This document shows positions 8,943-16,688 of a DNA stretch of 38,704 nt, piece by piece. The stretch covers positions 1 to 38,704 of the forward strand of contig JBJOII010000090.1 of the NCBI GenBank assembly GCA_046047235.1. Direction: 5' to 3'. The position numbers and the translations under genes were made by a program. The notes beneath the pieces are model-generated. The model saw only the letters and a program-made list of their open reading frames with translations, searched no databases and was not told the DNA's origin. The stretch comes from JBMTVN01 sp046047235 (GTDB lineage Bacteria; Verrucomicrobiota; Verrucomicrobiia; Limisphaerales; JAHDYP01). Each line of letters opens with the position of its first letter. Positions within the stretch are counted from its first letter, which is position 1.

Positions 8943-11465
8943 TCAAACCCGGGCAGTCGCCGCATTCTCCACCAATACCTGCGAGGCTAGTTTGGGACGA
9001 TGCCCCTTGTGCCACCACAACACCAGCGCACCAGCGATGTAGATGCTCGAGTAGGTCCCGGTCAAAATACCCACCAGGAAGGTGAAGGCGAAGTCGTTGA
9101 TCACCCCGCCGCCAAAGATGTAAAGCGACAGCGTCGAGAGAAAGACCGTGCCAGAGGTGATCACGGTACGAGAAAGGGTGCGGTTCAAGGCGTGGTTCAT
9201 CAACTCCTTGAAGCTACCCCGCAGCCCCATCTTCAGATCCTCACGAATCCGGTCAAAAATGACAATCGTGTCGTTGATACTGAAACCAATAATCGTCAAC
9301 ACCGCAGCCACGATCGGCGCACTCAACTCCCTCCCAGAGAGGAAAAACACCCCCATCGTCATCAGCAAATCGTGAATCACCGCGACCACGGCACCCACAG
9401 CAAAGGAGAACTCATACCGGAACGCCACATACACCAGAATGCCAAACATCGCCAGCAGCGAGGCCATTATAGCCGATTTCTGGATCTCACTGCCAACCAC
9501 AGGCCCCACCCGCTCCAACTGTATCCGCTGGAAACCCACAGCCGGGAAGGCCGCACTCAGCGCCTCCTCAACCTTGCCCCCCTGCTCAAATTGCGTGGTG
9601 ATCTGAAGTGACTTGTTGCCCGTCGCCGGATCCCGCATGTACTGAATCATCGGCTCACCAATGTTGAGCGCATTCACCGTCGATCGCAGCTGATCCACAC
9701 TCACTTCCTTCGAAACGTCGTAGCGCATCGTCAGACGATCGCCACCCGCAAAATCAACGCCAAAGATGTCGCTGCCCCTCATCACCCCATAACCCAAACC
9801 AACCACAATCAAACACCAGCTGGCAATGAACGCCGGCTTCGCATATCGCATGAAGTCCAGCTTTGTGCCCGAAATCAGCGACAGCATCTTCAACCCCTTC
9901 ACCACCCCGGCATCAATCAACATGTCGAAAATCAACCGGGTCAGCACCAAAGCGGTAAACATGCTCACCACCACACCAATGGTCAGTGTCATACCAAAAC
10001 CACGAACCGGCCCGGTTCCCAGCATGATCAAAATGCTTGAGGCAATTAAGGTCGTAACGTTGGAGTCAAAAATCGTGCTGAACGCACGCGCATACCCCGC
10101 AGCCACCGCGCCCCGAATCGATTTACCCGTCGCTAGCTCCTCCCGAATCCGCTCGTAAATCAGCACGTTCGCATCCACCGCCATACCAATCGTCAGCACA
10201 ATGCCGGCAATACCTGGCAAGGTCAGGGTCACGTCAAACGAACACATCACCCCAATCAGTATGATCACGTTCACGAGCAAGGCCAAATTAGCCACCACAC
10301 CAGCCAACAGGTAGTAAACCAGCATGAATACCGAAACCAAAACGCCACCAATGATCGTCGCCGTAATACCGCTCCGAATGGAGTCCCGCCCCAAAGAAGG
10401 ATCCACTCCCCGCTCCTCAATAATCGACACCGGAGCCTCCAGAGGGTTCACCAGCACATTCGCCAATTCACCCGCCTCCCGCAAAGTGAAGCCACCCGAA
10501 ATCTCAGAACTGCCCCCCATAATGCCCTGCCGAATCACCGGCGCAGAATAAAGTTCACCATCAAGAATAATCGCCAGCTGACGCCCCACATTCTGCGACG
10601 TCACTTCGCCAAAAATCCGCGCCCCGTCATTGTTGAAGTTCAACGAAATCTTCGGCTCACCGGATACGGGGTCAATGAAGACGTTGGCCCGCGTAACAAA
10701 TTTCCCGGTCAGCTCGCGCCCCGCAGCATCCTTGACCGGCCTCCGCTCCACCAAGTATCGACGCAACGTCACCTGCCCGTCCTGATCCACCACCCGCTCG
10801 ATCATGTTGGTGTAACCAATCGCAGCCGTCCCACGACTAACCATCTCGCTGCTGTTCTGATGCACCAGCCGGAACTCAAGAAAGGCCGCCTTCTGAATCT
10901 GGGACTTCGCACTCTCCTTCTCCTCCTCCGTCAAACCCGGAAGCTGAATCAAAATCCGGTTCTCACCCATCGGCTGAATGATGGGCTCCGCCACACCAAA
11001 ACGGTCCACCCGCTTGCGCAACACCTCCACTGCCTGCTCCAACGCACGGTCCTTGGCCGCCGCCTGCGCAAGCTGGTTCGTGTCCATCTCCACCAGAAAA
11101 CTCGTGCCACCCTGCAAGTCCAAGCCCAGCTTGATCTTGCCCGCCGACCGGCTCTGCAGCACATGCAGGATAGCCGCCGTCCGATCCTCCGGCTTCTCCT
11201 TGCTCACCGAAACATCCGGAAAATACGGCTCAATGTCCGAATTCCCAACCGCCTCCATCAAGGCAGCAAAGGGCCGCGTCGGATACTTCTCCTCCAACGA
11301 CCGCGCACCCGCAACAATGGCAGCAAAATTGGTGTCCCCAGCCTGCACCACCGCAGCCTGCTCAAATTCATCAACAAGATTCTTCCCAGTCGGGGGCATG
11401 GTCTCCCAAATCGACCACGCCATCATAAATACGACCAGAAACCACCAGAACGACCGGTTCTTCAT
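8943..11465 (-). CDS. secDF: Fused protein translocase subunit SecDF
   Basis: One 840-residue RND-type protein combining SecD and SecF; it uses proton motive force to help SecYEG pull proteins across the inner membrane. SecD half: TM1 at about residues 5-20, KLGLDLQGGTSF (D1), a periplasmic P1 domain, GFTLREAGELANVL, then the TM block with GIAGIVLTIGMAVDANVLIYERIREEL. SecF half from about residue 520: DFAGGDRLTMRYD, then IGFSINDTIVIFDRIRED. The paired acidic D/R residues in TM4 of each half are kept. The start at 11465 lies 4 bases after the yajC stop and removes a basic extension that would overlap yajC. Fusion is common in Gram-positives and in PVC bacteria. It is upstream of terC and recJ. 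Confidence 0.95.
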   Translation of the reverse strand: MKNRSFWWFLVVFMMAWSIWETMPPTGKNLVDEFEQAAVVQAGDTNFAAIVAGARSLEEKYPTRPFAALMEAVGNSDIEPYFPDVSVSKEKPEDRTAAILHVLQSRSAGKIKLGLDLQGGTSFLVEMDTNQLAQAAAKDRALEQAVEVLRKRVDRFGVAEPIIQPMGENRILIQLPGLTEEEKESAKSQIQKAAFLEFRLVHQNSSEMVSRGTAAIGYTNMIERVVDQDGQVTLRRYLVERRPVKDAAGRELTGKFVTRANVFIDPVSGEPKISLNFNNDGARIFGEVTSQNVGRQLAIILDGELYSAPVIRQGIMGGSSEISGGFTLREAGELANVLVNPLEAPVSIIEERGVDPSLGRDSIRSGITATIIGGVLVSVFMLVYYLLAGVVANLALLVNVIILIGVMCSFDVTLTLPGIAGIVLTIGMAVDANVLIYERIREELATGKSIRGAVAAGYARAFSTIFDSNVTTLIASSILIMLGTGPVRGFGMTLTIGVVVSMFTALVLTRLIFDMLIDAGVVKGLKMLSLISGTKLDFMRYAKPAFIASWCLIVVGLGYGVMRGSDIFGVDFAGGDRLTMRYDVSKEVSVDQLRSTVNALNIGEPMIQYMRDPATGNKSLQITTQFEQGGKVEEALSAAFPAVGFQRIQLERVGPVVGSEIQKSAIMASLLAMFGILVYVAFRYEFSFAVGAVVAVIHDLLMTMGVFFLSGRELSAPIVAAVLTIIGFSINDTIVIFDRIREDLKMGLRGSFKELMNHALNRTLSRTVITSGTVFLSTLSLYIFGGGVINDFAFTFLVGILTGTYSSIYIAGALVLWWHKGHRPKLASQVLVENAATARV

Positions 11466-11469
11466 GGGA

Positions 11470-11829
11470 TTAATTCGCTTTCGCTTCGCTGCCTGCCCTC
11501 TCAACCACTTCGGAAACAGCCGACTTAACCACTTCCAGCTTCGTCTCCGCCGACCGAATCGCCACGGTGCGATCCTTTACACTCACGACCACCCCCAATA
11601 CTCCCCCGTTGGTCAAAACCTTGTCCCCAGGCTTCAGCGTCTTCAGTAACGCTGCATGCTCCTTCGCCTTCTTCTGCTGTGGCCGAATCATCAGGAAATA
11701 CATCACTACAAAAAAGAAGATGATCGTCCCCAACATCTGCAGCATCTGCCCCGTCGGGTTGGGCTGCGTGCCGTCAACCGGCGGACGTCCCATCATCCCC
11801 ACCACACCATAAAAAGTCTTAAAAACCAT
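11470..11829 (-). CDS. yajC: Preprotein translocase subunit YajC
   Basis: A small 119-residue single-pass accessory subunit of the SecDF-YajC complex. A hydrophobic segment (MLGTIIFFFVVMYFLMI) near residues 32-48 is followed by the family's RPQQKKAKEH motif and a small soluble domain (LKPGDKVLTNGGVLGVV). The 30-residue leader with Gly/Pro-rich GRPPVDGTQPNPTGQ before the TM helix is common in longer family members. An AGGA ribosome site sits just before the ATG, and a sigma70-like promoter sits 18 bases further upstream. The 4-base gap to secDF suggests coupled translation. Confidence 0.92.
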   Translation of the reverse strand: MVFKTFYGVVGMMGRPPVDGTQPNPTGQMLQMLGTIIFFFVVMYFLMIRPQQKKAKEHAALLKTLKPGDKVLTNGGVLGVVVSVKDRTVAIRSAETKLEVVKSAVSEVVERAGSEAKAN

Positions 11830-11853
11830 AGGTCCTAATCAAAAGAGACGAAG

Positions 11854-11882
11854 AAACTAGGTGTGAGCCCCTTCAATGGCAA
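11854..11882 (-). promoter_or_regulatory. Sigma70-like promoter for yajC-secDF-terC-recJ
   Basis: On the minus strand a TTGCCA -35 box (11882-11877) and a TAGTTT -10 box (11859-11854) are separated by 17 bases. The predicted start is near 11847, leaving a leader of about 18 bases with the AGGA ribosome site. The -35 matches consensus at five of six positions, the -10 at three. Confidence 0.5.
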
Positions 11883-11920
11883 GTGTTTAAATACCACACC
11901 AGCTTGCACCTAAATCCCAA

Positions 11921-11951
11921 AGAAATAGCCCGGGACCTCAAGGCCCCGGGC
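11921..11951 (-). terminator. Rho-independent terminator after the receiver/coiled-coil gene
   Basis: A hairpin with 7-bp arms GCCCGGG/CCCGGGC plus an inner CCT/AGG pairing (11928-11951) is followed on the minus strand by TATTTCT (11927-11921). It lies about 30 bases after the stop of the coiled-coil gene and before the yajC promoter, so it insulates the two units. Confidence 0.7.
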
Positions 11952-11981
11952 CATCACCACAACCCAGCCCAGCAAATCACT

Positions 11982-13541
11982 TCACCCCTGCTCGCCCTGC
12001 TCCACCGTCTCCAATGTCGCCGCAAACCGACGCAGCCGATCCTGAACCCGCAACCGCTCAGTCTGTAATTGTCGCTCCAACTCCACACACCGGGCTGAAC
12101 GCTCCTCCAAAGCCTGCCTGACCTCGCTCAACTCCACATCCGCCACCTCGCCCTCAACCCTCTTCCCACCCTCCAGTTCGGTCCAAGCCTTCTGCAACTC
12201 CTGCTCCAGTTCGCTCTTCTCAAAACTTACCTGCAAGACCTGCTTCCTCAGCTCCTGCAGCTCGATCTGCTGCGACTGAACCTCTTCAAGTGACTCCGCC
12301 CGCTTCCTCACCAGCTCCTCCACCTGCCGCCCCACCCCAAGCATCGAAGCCGCATACTCCTCCGCCTGCCTCGCTACCTGCCCCCGCACCTCCAATAGCT
12401 CCGCATCCAAAGCCCTCCGAGCCCCAAGGCTCTGCCCCAATTCGCGATCCAAACGCAGCAACTCCTCACGGCTCGCAGCAGCCTTCCTCTCAAATTCCTC
12501 CCGCATGGCCCCCACACCAGCCTCCAACTCAACGCACTTGGCCAGAACCTTCTCGTGCTCTTCAACCCCCACCGCCCCACCACTCGCTCCCTCCCGCTTC
12601 AAAACTCTCAACTCCTCCACTAAATCAGCCTGCCGACGCTGCAACTCCTCCCGCTCCCCGGCAAAACTCTCAGCCGCACGCCTCGCCTCAGACTCAACCA
12701 CCTGCCGCCTCTCGTTCGCCTTCGCCATCGCCTGCCCCACCTCCCGCAGCTTCACTCGGGCTTCCTCCAACTCCGCCCGATACTTTGATTCAGCCTCTCT
12801 CAAGCGATCCCGCTCCAAGCCCAACTCCGACCGCACACCCTCGAGCTGCCTGGCATGCTTGCCCGCCTGACTTTCCAACTCCTGCCGCACCTTGCGCAAA
12901 TCGTCCTCAACCTTGCTGCGAAATGAAGTCACCGATTGCAACCGGTCCGCCGCACTGCACAGCTCCTCCGCCTGCTCCTTCAGCTTCCGGTCGTAATCAG
13001 CCTTCTCCTGCTCAGCCTCAACCCTCAACGCCTCCAGCTTCCGCTCCAACTCCTGACGCGCCTCCTGCTCCCGAATCACCGCATCACCCGCGCGACTCAA
13101 CTCCCCGTGCATCGCATCCATCTCCTGCCCGTGCCGCTGCATGAGCTCCTCCAGCTCCTGCTCATGAAAGAAGGCACCCATAAACCTCTCCCCAACGTCC
13201 AACCGCAGCTTGGCCGCCACCACGTCAAACGGCTTGGGCAAAAAGTCGTTCGCCCCAACTCCCAATATCGAATGCACCTCTCGCTTCACGGAAGCAGCAT
13301 ACGCAAGCATCACATAACTCTTCCCCCCACCCTCCTGCGCCCGCAACCAACGACAAAATTGTATCCCGTCCATCCCCGGCAAATCCTCAGCCACAAAAAC
13401 CAAGGGATAAAACTCCTTCTTGTACGCCAGAATCGCCTGCTCTGCGTTCTCAAAACAAACGGTCTCGTGACCGCGCTCACCCAAAAGTCTAGCCAGCACA
13501 CACTGGCTCATCAGGTCACTCTCAACAATCAACGCTTTCAT
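11982..13541 (-). CDS. Degenerate receiver domain fused to a long coiled coil (pseudo-response regulator)
   Basis: A 519-residue soluble protein. Residues 1-112 form a CheY-like receiver, but its chemistry is broken: the phospho-acceptor position in the FVAEDLPGMDG loop is Ala51 (codon GCT read directly), the usual acidic pair is E7-S8, and the switch Thr/Ser position in VMLAYAAS is Ala80. The conserved Lys (K103, LPKPF) remains. From about 115 to 505 the chain is an almost unbroken heptad-rich, Glu/Arg/Leu coiled coil with no output domain. This is the layout of the myxobacterial FrzS and AglZ, where an atypical receiver plus coiled coil organises polar motility proteins; any similar role here is inference. 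It follows the receiver-kinase gene by 235 bases in the same direction and is closed by a terminator. It was checked against a long open frame on the other strand, which lacks family similarity. Confidence 0.85.
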   Translation of the reverse strand: MKALIVESDLMSQCVLARLLGERGHETVCFENAEQAILAYKKEFYPLVFVAEDLPGMDGIQFCRWLRAQEGGGKSYVMLAYAASVKREVHSILGVGANDFLPKPFDVVAAKLRLDVGERFMGAFFHEQELEELMQRHGQEMDAMHGELSRAGDAVIREQEARQELERKLEALRVEAEQEKADYDRKLKEQAEELCSAADRLQSVTSFRSKVEDDLRKVRQELESQAGKHARQLEGVRSELGLERDRLREAESKYRAELEEARVKLREVGQAMAKANERRQVVESEARRAAESFAGEREELQRRQADLVEELRVLKREGASGGAVGVEEHEKVLAKCVELEAGVGAMREEFERKAAASREELLRLDRELGQSLGARRALDAELLEVRGQVARQAEEYAASMLGVGRQVEELVRKRAESLEEVQSQQIELQELRKQVLQVSFEKSELEQELQKAWTELEGGKRVEGEVADVELSEVRQALEERSARCVELERQLQTERLRVQDRLRRFAATLETVEQGEQG

Positions 13542-13776
13542 GGCAAAACGACTCTCTTCTCAATCTCTCCAATAAACCTATCCCCCAGCCAAGACAGCCC
13601 TGACCCATTTTGAGCCACAACAAGCACCCGCATACCCCGCTCCCCTCACCCTTCTGTCCCGGACAACCACTCTTGCACCCTGTAGCAGTGGGAATGCCAT
13701 GAAGAACCGACGTTTGACGTAGCCGAAAGCACCCAAGGAAGCCTACCCGAAAAACACCTCCCCCCCTCAAACCGAC

Positions 13777-14862
13777 CTAACCCCGCGGAATGCGCACCTC
13801 AACCGTGGTCCCCTGCCTCACATCACTTCGCAAATCAAGCCGCCCCCCATGCAATTCAGCCAGCCGCTTCGCGACCACTAGCCCCAAACCTGAACCCTGC
13901 TGCTCATAAAACCGCCGCTCAAACTGCATGTAAGCACCAACCTCAACAATGTGCTCCGGCTTCATGCCCCGCCCCCGATCCATCACCTTCAATACCCCCC
14001 ACCCATCCTCCAAACCCACCACCACCCTAACCTCCTGCCCCAGATCAGAAAACTTAAAGGCGTTGTCCACCAACTCCTCCACCACCTTCGTCCAATACTC
14101 CTCGTGCACCCGAACCTCAACCTCCACCACCTCCAGAACCAAATCCCCCGCCCGACCCACCCGATCCGCAATCGCCCGACTCACCCGCTCAACCACTACC
14201 CCCAAGTCCATCGATGAAGCACCCCGCAAAATCGCCTTCGAATCCTCCCCCTGAACCTGAAACTGCGCCACCAATAGGAAATTCTGAATCAACCTGTGCA
14301 ACCGCTCCGCTGACTCCCGGATCGCGGCAGCCATCGACTCCACCTCGCCCTCACCCAAATCTGATATCCCTGAGGCCAATAAATCCGCAAACCCCAGAAT
14401 CCCATTCAGGGGCGTCAAAAGCTCATGTGGAAGCGACAACGTTATGTTGGCCCGCAAATCAGCCAGCTGCTTCGTCGCCTGCTCACTCAACGTCCGCTGC
14501 TTTCGTAACCGCGCCTCCACTGCACCAGTCAGCTCATCTAACCTAAAAGGCTTGGGCAAATAATCATCCGCCCCCAACTCCATCCCCTGCCGCATCCCCG
14601 CCGTGTCCGCCTGCCCCGTCATCAAGATCACCGGCGTCGTCGCCGTCAGAAGATTCTTCCGCAAAGCCCGCAGCGTCGCATACCCGTCCATCCCCTCCAT
14701 CCGCACATCACACAAAATCAAATCCGGCAGAAAACGCATCGCCGCCTCCACCCCGGTGCTCCCGTCATCCGCCTCCTCCACCTCATAACCCGCCTTCACC
14801 AAAGCCAGCTGGACCAGCTCGCGCAGCGCATCATCATCATCAATCACCAGTATCTTGGTCAT
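13777..14862 (-). CDS. Soluble receiver-histidine kinase (REC-HisKA-HATPase)
   Basis: A 361-residue cytoplasmic two-component protein with no membrane segment. The receiver occupies residues 1-118 with acidic pocket D8-D9, phospho-acceptor D52 (CDVRMEGMDG) and K104 (LPKPF), all intact. A short coil leads to the DHp helix with H146 (LPHELLTPLNGI). The ATP-binding domain follows: N-box N267 (EELVDNAFKFS), G1 DRGRGM (295-300), and G2 GSGLGL (323-328). A receiver placed before the kinase means its own activity is probably gated by phosphorylation from another kinase. I start at 14862 because GGGAG lies 6 bases upstream; an in-frame GTG 24 bases earlier is less likely. The next gene downstream is the degenerate receiver/coiled-coil protein, a possible partner. 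Confidence 0.9.
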   Translation of the reverse strand: MTKILVIDDDDALRELVQLALVKAGYEVEEADDGSTGVEAAMRFLPDLILCDVRMEGMDGYATLRALRKNLLTATTPVILMTGQADTAGMRQGMELGADDYLPKPFRLDELTGAVEARLRKQRTLSEQATKQLADLRANITLSLPHELLTPLNGILGFADLLASGISDLGEGEVESMAAAIRESAERLHRLIQNFLLVAQFQVQGEDSKAILRGASSMDLGVVVERVSRAIADRVGRAGDLVLEVVEVEVRVHEEYWTKVVEELVDNAFKFSDLGQEVRVVVGLEDGWGVLKVMDRGRGMKPEHIVEVGAYMQFERRFYEQQGSGLGLVVAKRLAELHGGRLDLRSDVRQGTTVEVRIPRG

Positions 14863-15107
14863 CGCTTCGCTCCCGACCTCAGCCACCTAAATCACCCACA
14901 ACTGCCCAAAAACCAATATCCTGCCCGCTCTCATAACAATAAGCTCCCCCCCCAGCAAGCCGCGTAATGGACCTTTTCTCCACCAAACCAAATATCCCTA
15001 AGAAACAGGCTTGCGACCCCAGCTCCCACCCGCTACCTTCCCAGACCTTTCGCCGGTCTTGGCAAGGCCCGATTCATACCACAATCGAGCCCTAACCAAG
15101 CCAGCCC

Positions 15108-15182
15108 GGGTTGGTAGCTCAGCGGTAGAGCAGCGGCCTTTTAAGCCGTTGGTCGTGGGTTCGAATCCCACCCAACCCACCA
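15108..15182 (+). tRNA. tRNA-Lys (anticodon TTT)
   Basis: The cloverleaf folds fully: acceptor GGGTTGG/CCAACCC, D-arm GCTC/GAGC, anticodon stem GCGGC/GCCGT around loop CTTTTAA (anticodon TTT), T-arm GTGGG/CCCAC with loop TTCGAAT, discriminator A, and an encoded CCA (15180-15182). It lies between the minus-strand kinase gene and the pilin operon. Confidence 0.97.
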
Positions 15183-15538
15183 CTTCGCTGATCCAGCCCC
15201 CCACACTAGGTCCATCTCTCCACTCGCTTTCATCCGCAGTCGGATCCCCCCCTTCACAATCACTTCAGCCCCGAAGCGGACTCGCCTGCCCGATCTCACC
15301 TTCCGGGGCCCAATACAGGTGGGCCTCCCTGGCCTGCGCTCCAGTGTCCACAACCTGCGCTGAAGCTGGCACGCACAGGGACAGCCCAAAGGCCGAGGGT
15401 AGATCCGTGTGGACCTACACAACCCGCGTGAACAGGCACTAATACGATATTCGTATCCGAAAACATAAACCCGCTATCCTGCTCCACATCAGCTATTTAC
15501 GAACTGCAAGGCTCACTCGATCCCGTCTCCAGGAAATC
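15183..15538. other. Intergenic region upstream of the pilin operon
   Basis: About 350 bases without a supported gene. The only structure I can point to is an inverted repeat at 15442-15456 (arms ATACGA and TCGTAT, 3-base spacer), about 85 bases before the -24 element. The first 230 bases show nothing recognisable. Confidence 0.5.
15442..15456. promoter_or_regulatory. Inverted repeat, candidate upstream activator site
   Basis: Perfect 6-bp arms ATACGA/TCGTAT with a TAT spacer. Its distance to the downstream -24/-12 element (about 85 bases) is where an NtrC/PilR-type enhancer-binding protein would be expected to sit. The factor is unknown. Confidence 0.4.
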
Positions 15539-15555
15539 TTGGCACACACGGTGCG
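15539..15555 (+). promoter_or_regulatory. Sigma54 (-24/-12) promoter of the pilin operon
   Basis: TTGGCAC, then a GTGC element, with the invariant GG at 15541-15542 and GC at 15553-15554 exactly 12 bases apart, as RpoN promoters require. The predicted start near 15566 leaves a leader of about 20 bases containing GGAG, which directly precedes the first pilin ATG. Pilin genes in other bacteria are often RpoN-dependent. Confidence 0.6.
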
Positions 15556-15586
15556 ATGTGTCCGAAGCGAATTGAAACTGGAGCAC

Positions 15587-16066
15587 ATGAAGTCGTTCAA
15601 ATCACGTCCCGCCAATCGTAAGTCCCGCCTCCAAATAGGCATGACTCTCATCGAGGTCCTCCTCGCTACATCCGGCCTCTCCATCATTCTGGTAACTCTC
15701 TACGTCGCACTCAGCCAAGGGTTCGCCGTGATCCAAACCGCCCGCGAAAACCTCCGGGCCGGCCAGATCCTCCAGGAGAAAATGGAAACGATGCGGGTCT
15801 ACAACTGGGACCAGATCACCGCTCCCAATGTCATCCCCACCAAGTTTGTCGAGCCCTTCTACGCTGTCGGCGGCATCCAAGCCAACGGCCCTGATTACTA
15901 CGGAACCGTCACCATCTCCAACGCATTCCCCGTAGGCTCCGCCAGCTACAGCGAGCAGCTCAAATGGGTCATCGTCAAGGTCCAATGGGAATCCGGAAAC
16001 ATCACCCGCGAACGGGAAATGCGAACGCTCGTCTCCGAGTTCGGTCTCCAAAGCTACATCTACTGA
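15587..16066 (+). CDS. Minor pilin/pseudopilin with type IV prepilin signal (PilV/GspI-like)
   Basis: A 159-residue protein of a type IV pilus or type II secretion pseudopilus. It carries a basic leader (residues 1-18), then the prepilin-peptidase site G18/M19 with TLIEV, giving Glu at mature position 5 (E23), and a hydrophobic helix to about residue 40. The helix continues with an amphipathic stretch (QTARENLRAGQILQEKMETMRVYNWDQ... pattern) typical of PilV/GspI minor pilins, then a small beta-rich head. Met rather than Phe at mature position 1 is uncommon. The ATG at 15587 has GGAG 4 bases upstream and keeps a leader of normal length. It is the first gene of a three-gene operon with gaps of 25 and 21 bases. 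No pilus ATPase, platform protein or peptidase lies in the window. Confidence 0.85.
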   Translation: MKSFKSRPANRKSRLQIGMTLIEVLLATSGLSIILVTLYVALSQGFAVIQTARENLRAGQILQEKMETMRVYNWDQITAPNVIPTKFVEPFYAVGGIQANGPDYYGTVTISNAFPVGSASYSEQLKWVIVKVQWESGNITREREMRTLVSEFGLQSYIY

Positions 16067-16091
16067 TCACAACCCCACCCCAAACACGACC

Positions 16092-16667
16092 ATGAACACC
16101 AGACCCTCAACAGGCAGAAGGCCCGCAAACGCCTTCTCGCTCATGGAATTGCTCATCGCCGTCAGCATTAGCAGCATGCTCATGATCGCTATCCTCAGCG
16201 TCATGTTCTTCACGGCCAGAAGCTACGCGGCCATGGTCAATTACGTGGACCTCGATAGCTTCAGCCGTAACGCCCTCGACAGCATGACCAGCGAAATTCG
16301 CGAAGCCGATTGCCTCCTCGATGGCACCGCCAACAGCATGCGCTTCCAATTCAGCAACGCCACCAACGCCCAAACCTGGACGGTCGATTATGTCTACAAT
16401 CCTGAAGCCCGCACTCTGACTCGCATCCAGGAAGGGCTCGAACCGAAAGTCATGCTTGAGGAATGTAATTTCCTCGAACTGAACTACTTCAAACGGAACC
16501 CATCCACGAATGAGTTCGACCTGTTCAGCACCGCCACCCCGCCTCTCGTCAACCCCCAGGAATGTAAAGCCATCCAGCTCAGCTGGGTCTGCTCCCGCGA
16601 TATCATGCAACGCCCGGTCAATACCGAAAGCGTCCAGTCCGCCAGAGTCGTCATCCGTAAAAAGTAA
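16092..16667 (+). CDS. Minor pilin/pseudopilin (PilW/GspJ-like)
   Basis: A 191-residue second pilin-like protein. Leader of 14 residues, cleavage predicted after A14 (Ala instead of the usual Gly at -1, which prepilin peptidases tolerate), then FSLMELLIAVSIS with Glu at mature position 5 (E19). The head domain resembles PilW/GspJ: a long first helix with LDSFSRNALDSMTSEIREAD, then a beta-rich part that includes three Cys (DCLLD, LEECNF and a late SWVC). Such minor pilins form the priming tip of a pilus together with PilV- and PilX-like partners, which is exactly the set found here. The ATG at 16092 lies 25 bases after the previous stop; I see no strong ribosome site. Confidence 0.83.
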   Translation: MNTRPSTGRRPANAFSLMELLIAVSISSMLMIAILSVMFFTARSYAAMVNYVDLDSFSRNALDSMTSEIREADCLLDGTANSMRFQFSNATNAQTWTVDYVYNPEARTLTRIQEGLEPKVMLEECNFLELNYFKRNPSTNEFDLFSTATPPLVNPQECKAIQLSWVCSRDIMQRPVNTESVQSARVVIRKK

Positions 16668-16688
16668 AACCCAAGGAACCCAAGCCGT

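Noticed and set aside
12290..13144. Plus-strand open frame opposite the coiled-coil gene
   Set aside because: The Pro/Ala/Ser-rich peptide is what results from reading the complement of a Glu/Arg/Leu coiled coil; the minus-strand protein has a recognisable receiver fold.
15011..15442. Open frame running through tRNA-Lys
   Set aside because: It crosses a complete tRNA gene and has no protein similarity.
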